Origin: Verrucomicrobiota bacterium
GTDB taxonomy: Bacteria > Verrucomicrobiota > Verrucomicrobiia > Verrucomicrobiales > DEV007
Direction of reading: 5' to 3'
Length of the DNA stretch: 20,853 nt
Assembly: GCA_020629815.1 (NCBI GenBank)
Contig: JAHDCN010000023.1
Coordinates: forward strand, 1-20,853
A program made the translations under genes and the position numbers. This document shows, in pieces, positions 18,988 through 20,853 of this stretch. The notes beneath the pieces are model-generated. The model searched no databases and was not told where the DNA came from. It saw nothing but the letters and a program-made list of their open reading frames with translations. Every line of letters starts with the position of its first letter. Position 1 is the first letter of the stretch.

Positions 18988-20853
18988 GAGTCACAGCCTC
19001 TGAGGGCTGAGATGCCTCACCCGTTTCGATTCGCTCGAGTAGGTAGGCGCTGGTTGCTTCGCTGAAACCTTTGAGTTCCAGGCCGGGGAGTTCGCGGGAT
19101 TCTGAAAAGTCAGAGATCGCAGCGTGAGTTTGATCATCGATGACAACCTCCATCGGGCCAGCCTTGCTGCACAGGCGTGCGGCGAGGTTCACCCGGGCTC
19201 CGAGAACAGTGTAGTTGAGGCGATCGTGGGAGCCCATGCAACCCGCGACGACTTCTCCTGTGGCGATGCCAATTCCAATCGCGATTGGCTGTTCCAGCCC
19301 CTGATTCAAGCGCTCGCGTTCCTCGATCATTTTCAAGGCGCAGGCGGCTGCGTTAGCGGTGTCGTTGCCGTAATTTTTCAGTGCTCCGAACACAGCCATG
19401 ATTTCATCCCCGACGAACTTGTCGACTACCCCGTAGTATTGCTGCACTACCCGCGTCATCGCCGTCATGTGTGCATTGAGCATATCGATCACCTCGGAGG
19501 GGTGCATGGTTTCGGTGAGCGCAGTGAAACCGCGGATGTCGCAGAACAGGGTGGAAACCTCCTTCATTTCGCCGCCTAGTTCGAGATCGAGCGATCCGCT
19601 GATCATCGCCTGGGCGACCGCTTCATCACTGACCTTATTAAGCAGTTCGCGATATCGCTCTTTCTGCTTCAGTTCCTCGGCCATTCCGTTGAATGATTGG
19701 GCGAGTTGGCCGATTTCATCCGAGGAACGCACTTTCACCCGGGCGTCGAGATTACCATCCTGAATAGCCTGGGTTCCATCAGATAAATCCCGAATCGGAA
19801 CGGAGAGATTACGCGAAAGCAGCAAGGCCAGGCCGAGCCCGACCAGTAGTGCTGCCAGGCCGGTCGCCGCACCGCGGATCCGCATGTCGCGAATTTCCTT
19901 TTTCAATTCAGAAAGGGGAACCAGCATCACCTGCCAGGCCGTGGGAAGATTTGATTCCGGATTGAGAGCACAGTAGTGAACCAGGTGAGGGGAGCCGTCG
20001 ATTGCCATTTCCCGCTTGCCTGAATGCATGCTCGGATCGCGCATTAAAATCGCCTCGCGCTGAGCCAAAAAGGTATCAAGAGAAGAGGCGATTCGCTTCT
20101 GCTCGTCTTCTTTGACGTTTCGCGAAAAGAAAGAATCCTCGACGACAATGCCGCTTCGGAGTTTCTCGGCGCTGTCGGAAAACTGGCTTTGGTAGCGCTC
20201 GAGGAATCGCTCGGCTGCAGTCTCTGCTGGAGCACCGCGAACAAAGTGCCCGATGATTTCCCCGGAGTCGGGATCTTTCACCGGGGAGAAAACCATTTCC
20301 TGAACGGCCGAATCCCCGGACTTGGATTCTACTTCGAAAAATCCGATTTGCTGTTCGTCTTTGAAGAGATAATCCGATTTGTCGCCAATCTTCCGGGTCG
20401 GTCGCTTCGCCTGCACTTTGTTGCGGCCTTTTTGTTTTCGGGCGGCACCGGCAATTGTCGGATGATTGAGCGTGTAGCGATTCCCTTCCAGATCGACCAC
20501 ACCTACCAGGCCGATCTTGCTGAGTGCTTCCGCGTTGCCCTTGTTGGGAGAAATCTGACTGATTCGGTTGAGCAATCCGCCGGAGCCCGGACCGCCGCTG
20601 GCACCACCCGGACCACTGTTGCGGAGAGGGCCGCTTTTTTGAAATAGACCCGGTAGTGAGATATTCAGGCTTTCGCCATATTTTTTCCAGAAGTCGATGC
20701 GTTGAGATTCCGGAGGATCTTTATCCAAAATGGATTGCACAATATACGGGTGCTTGGCCAGCTTCTTGGAAATCTCCAAAAATTCCTGAGAGCGTGCTGC
20801 CCGGGAATCATTGATCTGGTCCACCTGAGACGCAAAGCTCTCTTCGAAGCGAC
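18977..20853 (-). CDS. membrane-bound class III adenylate/guanylate cyclase with sensor and HAMP domain, 5' end outside the window
   Basis: The frame is open to the right edge. A GTG at 20824 would give 615 residues, but the upstream sequence (RFEESFASQVDQ) continues the same helix and a first transmembrane segment is missing, so the gene is probably truncated by the window. Numbered from the GTG: extracytoplasmic Cache-like sensor region 1-315 with a Gly/Pro insertion at 64-83, transmembrane helix 318-337, HAMP about 338-392, cyclase domain about 420-598. Metal-binding Asp residues are D429 (FCDIRGF) and D473 (VGDEIMAVFG); the Lys of the substrate-specificity pair is K469. Transition-state residues N546 and R550 are present (VNLAAR), but the adenine-contacting Asp of the usual V-I-G-D-x-V-N motif is Ala543. 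It should make cAMP in response to a ligand, though the missing Asp leaves the substrate open. Convergent with the rhomboid gene. Confidence 0.88.
   Translation of the reverse strand, partial: RFEESFASQVDQINDSRAARSQEFLEISKKLAKHPYIVQSILDKDPPESQRIDFWKKYGESLNISLPGLFQKSGPLRNSGPGGASGGPGSGGLLNRISQISPNKGNAEALSKIGLVGVVDLEGNRYTLNHPTIAGAARKQKGRNKVQAKRPTRKIGDKSDYLFKDEQQIGFFEVESKSGDSAVQEMVFSPVKDPDSGEIIGHFVRGAPAETAAERFLERYQSQFSDSAEKLRSGIVVEDSFFSRNVKEDEQKRIASSLDTFLAQREAILMRDPSMHSGKREMAIDGSPHLVHYCALNPESNLPTAWQVMLVPLSELKKEIRDMRIRGAATGLAALLVGLGLALLLSRNLSVPIRDLSDGTQAIQDGNLDARVKVRSSDEIGQLAQSFNGMAEELKQKERYRELLNKVSDEAVAQAMISGSLDLELGGEMKEVSTLFCDIRGFTALTETMHPSEVIDMLNAHMTAMTRVVQQYYGVVDKFVGDEIMAVFGALKNYGNDTANAAACALKMIEERERLNQGLEQPIAIGIGIATGEVVAGCMGSHDRLNYTVLGARVNLAARLCSKAGPMEVVIDDQTHAAISDFSESRELPGLELKGFSEATSAYLLERIETGEASQPSEAVTQQG

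Noticed and set aside
1..20853. Type II secretion system instead of a type IV pilus
   Set aside because: GspE/F/G-like proteins occur in both, but a PilT retraction ATPase and PilM/N/O/P-like gene order favour a pilus.
1..20853. CRISPR array, tRNA, rRNA, transposase or integrase genes
   Set aside because: I found no regularly spaced repeats beyond the three-copy unit at 18935-18987, no cloverleaf or rRNA sequence and no mobile-element protein in any frame read.

Overview
The window (20,853 bases, roughly half G+C) is dominated by one chromosomal type IV pilus (T4P) locus. Sixteen genes run leftward on the minus strand from about 15646 to 985. A PilQ-type secretin gene diverges rightward from the same AT-rich intergenic region at 15647-15768. 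Paired extension (PilB, 1462-3648) and retraction (PilT, 12973-14055) ATPases mark this as a T4P rather than a type II secretion system. The combination of very divergent PilM/N/O/P-like proteins, GspG/PulG-like pilins, a choice-of-anchor K type domain and the lack of Shine-Dalgarno sequences suggests a Planctomycetes-Verrucomicrobia-type bacterium, most likely Verrucomicrobiota (Opitutae-like). This assignment is an inference and no rRNA gene is present to test it.

Left edge (1-984): the first codons of a possible leftward gene (1-48), then a rightward lipoprotein of the polar amino-acid-binding family (145-939), ended by a strong stem-loop (940-981) that also serves the convergent pilus operon.

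Pilus operon, in transcription order: a large adhesin-like prepilin (14081-15646), PilT, PilM-like, PilN-like, PilO-like and PilP-like alignment proteins (10240-12951), PilW-, PilX- and PilV-like minor pilins (7018-10210), the platform protein PilC (5765-6991), the probable major pilin with its own promoter (5197-5595), three further small prepilins (3734-5113), PilB, and a stand-alone receiver-domain protein (985-1425). The secretin (15790-18018) would form the outer-membrane pore. No prepilin peptidase (PilD) is present, so it must be encoded elsewhere. Eight proteins carry prepilin-like N-termini; seven of them have Glu at mature position 5.

Right part: a stem-loop-rich gap (18019-18238), a rhomboid-family intramembrane protease (18239-18856), a short gap with two hairpin options and a three-copy 15-bp repeat, and a leftward class III nucleotide cyclase with extracytoplasmic sensor and HAMP domain (18977-20853), whose N-terminus lies outside the window.

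The most notable points are a prepilin whose globular part is a fusion of a CHB_HEX-like and a choice-of-anchor K-like domain, a secretin with a roughly 220-residue Pro/Ala-rich and helical tail, nearly G-free 19-29 nt leaders in front of almost every operon gene, a private promoter and downstream stem-loop around the major pilin, and a split between Gly and Ala at the prepilin cleavage site.
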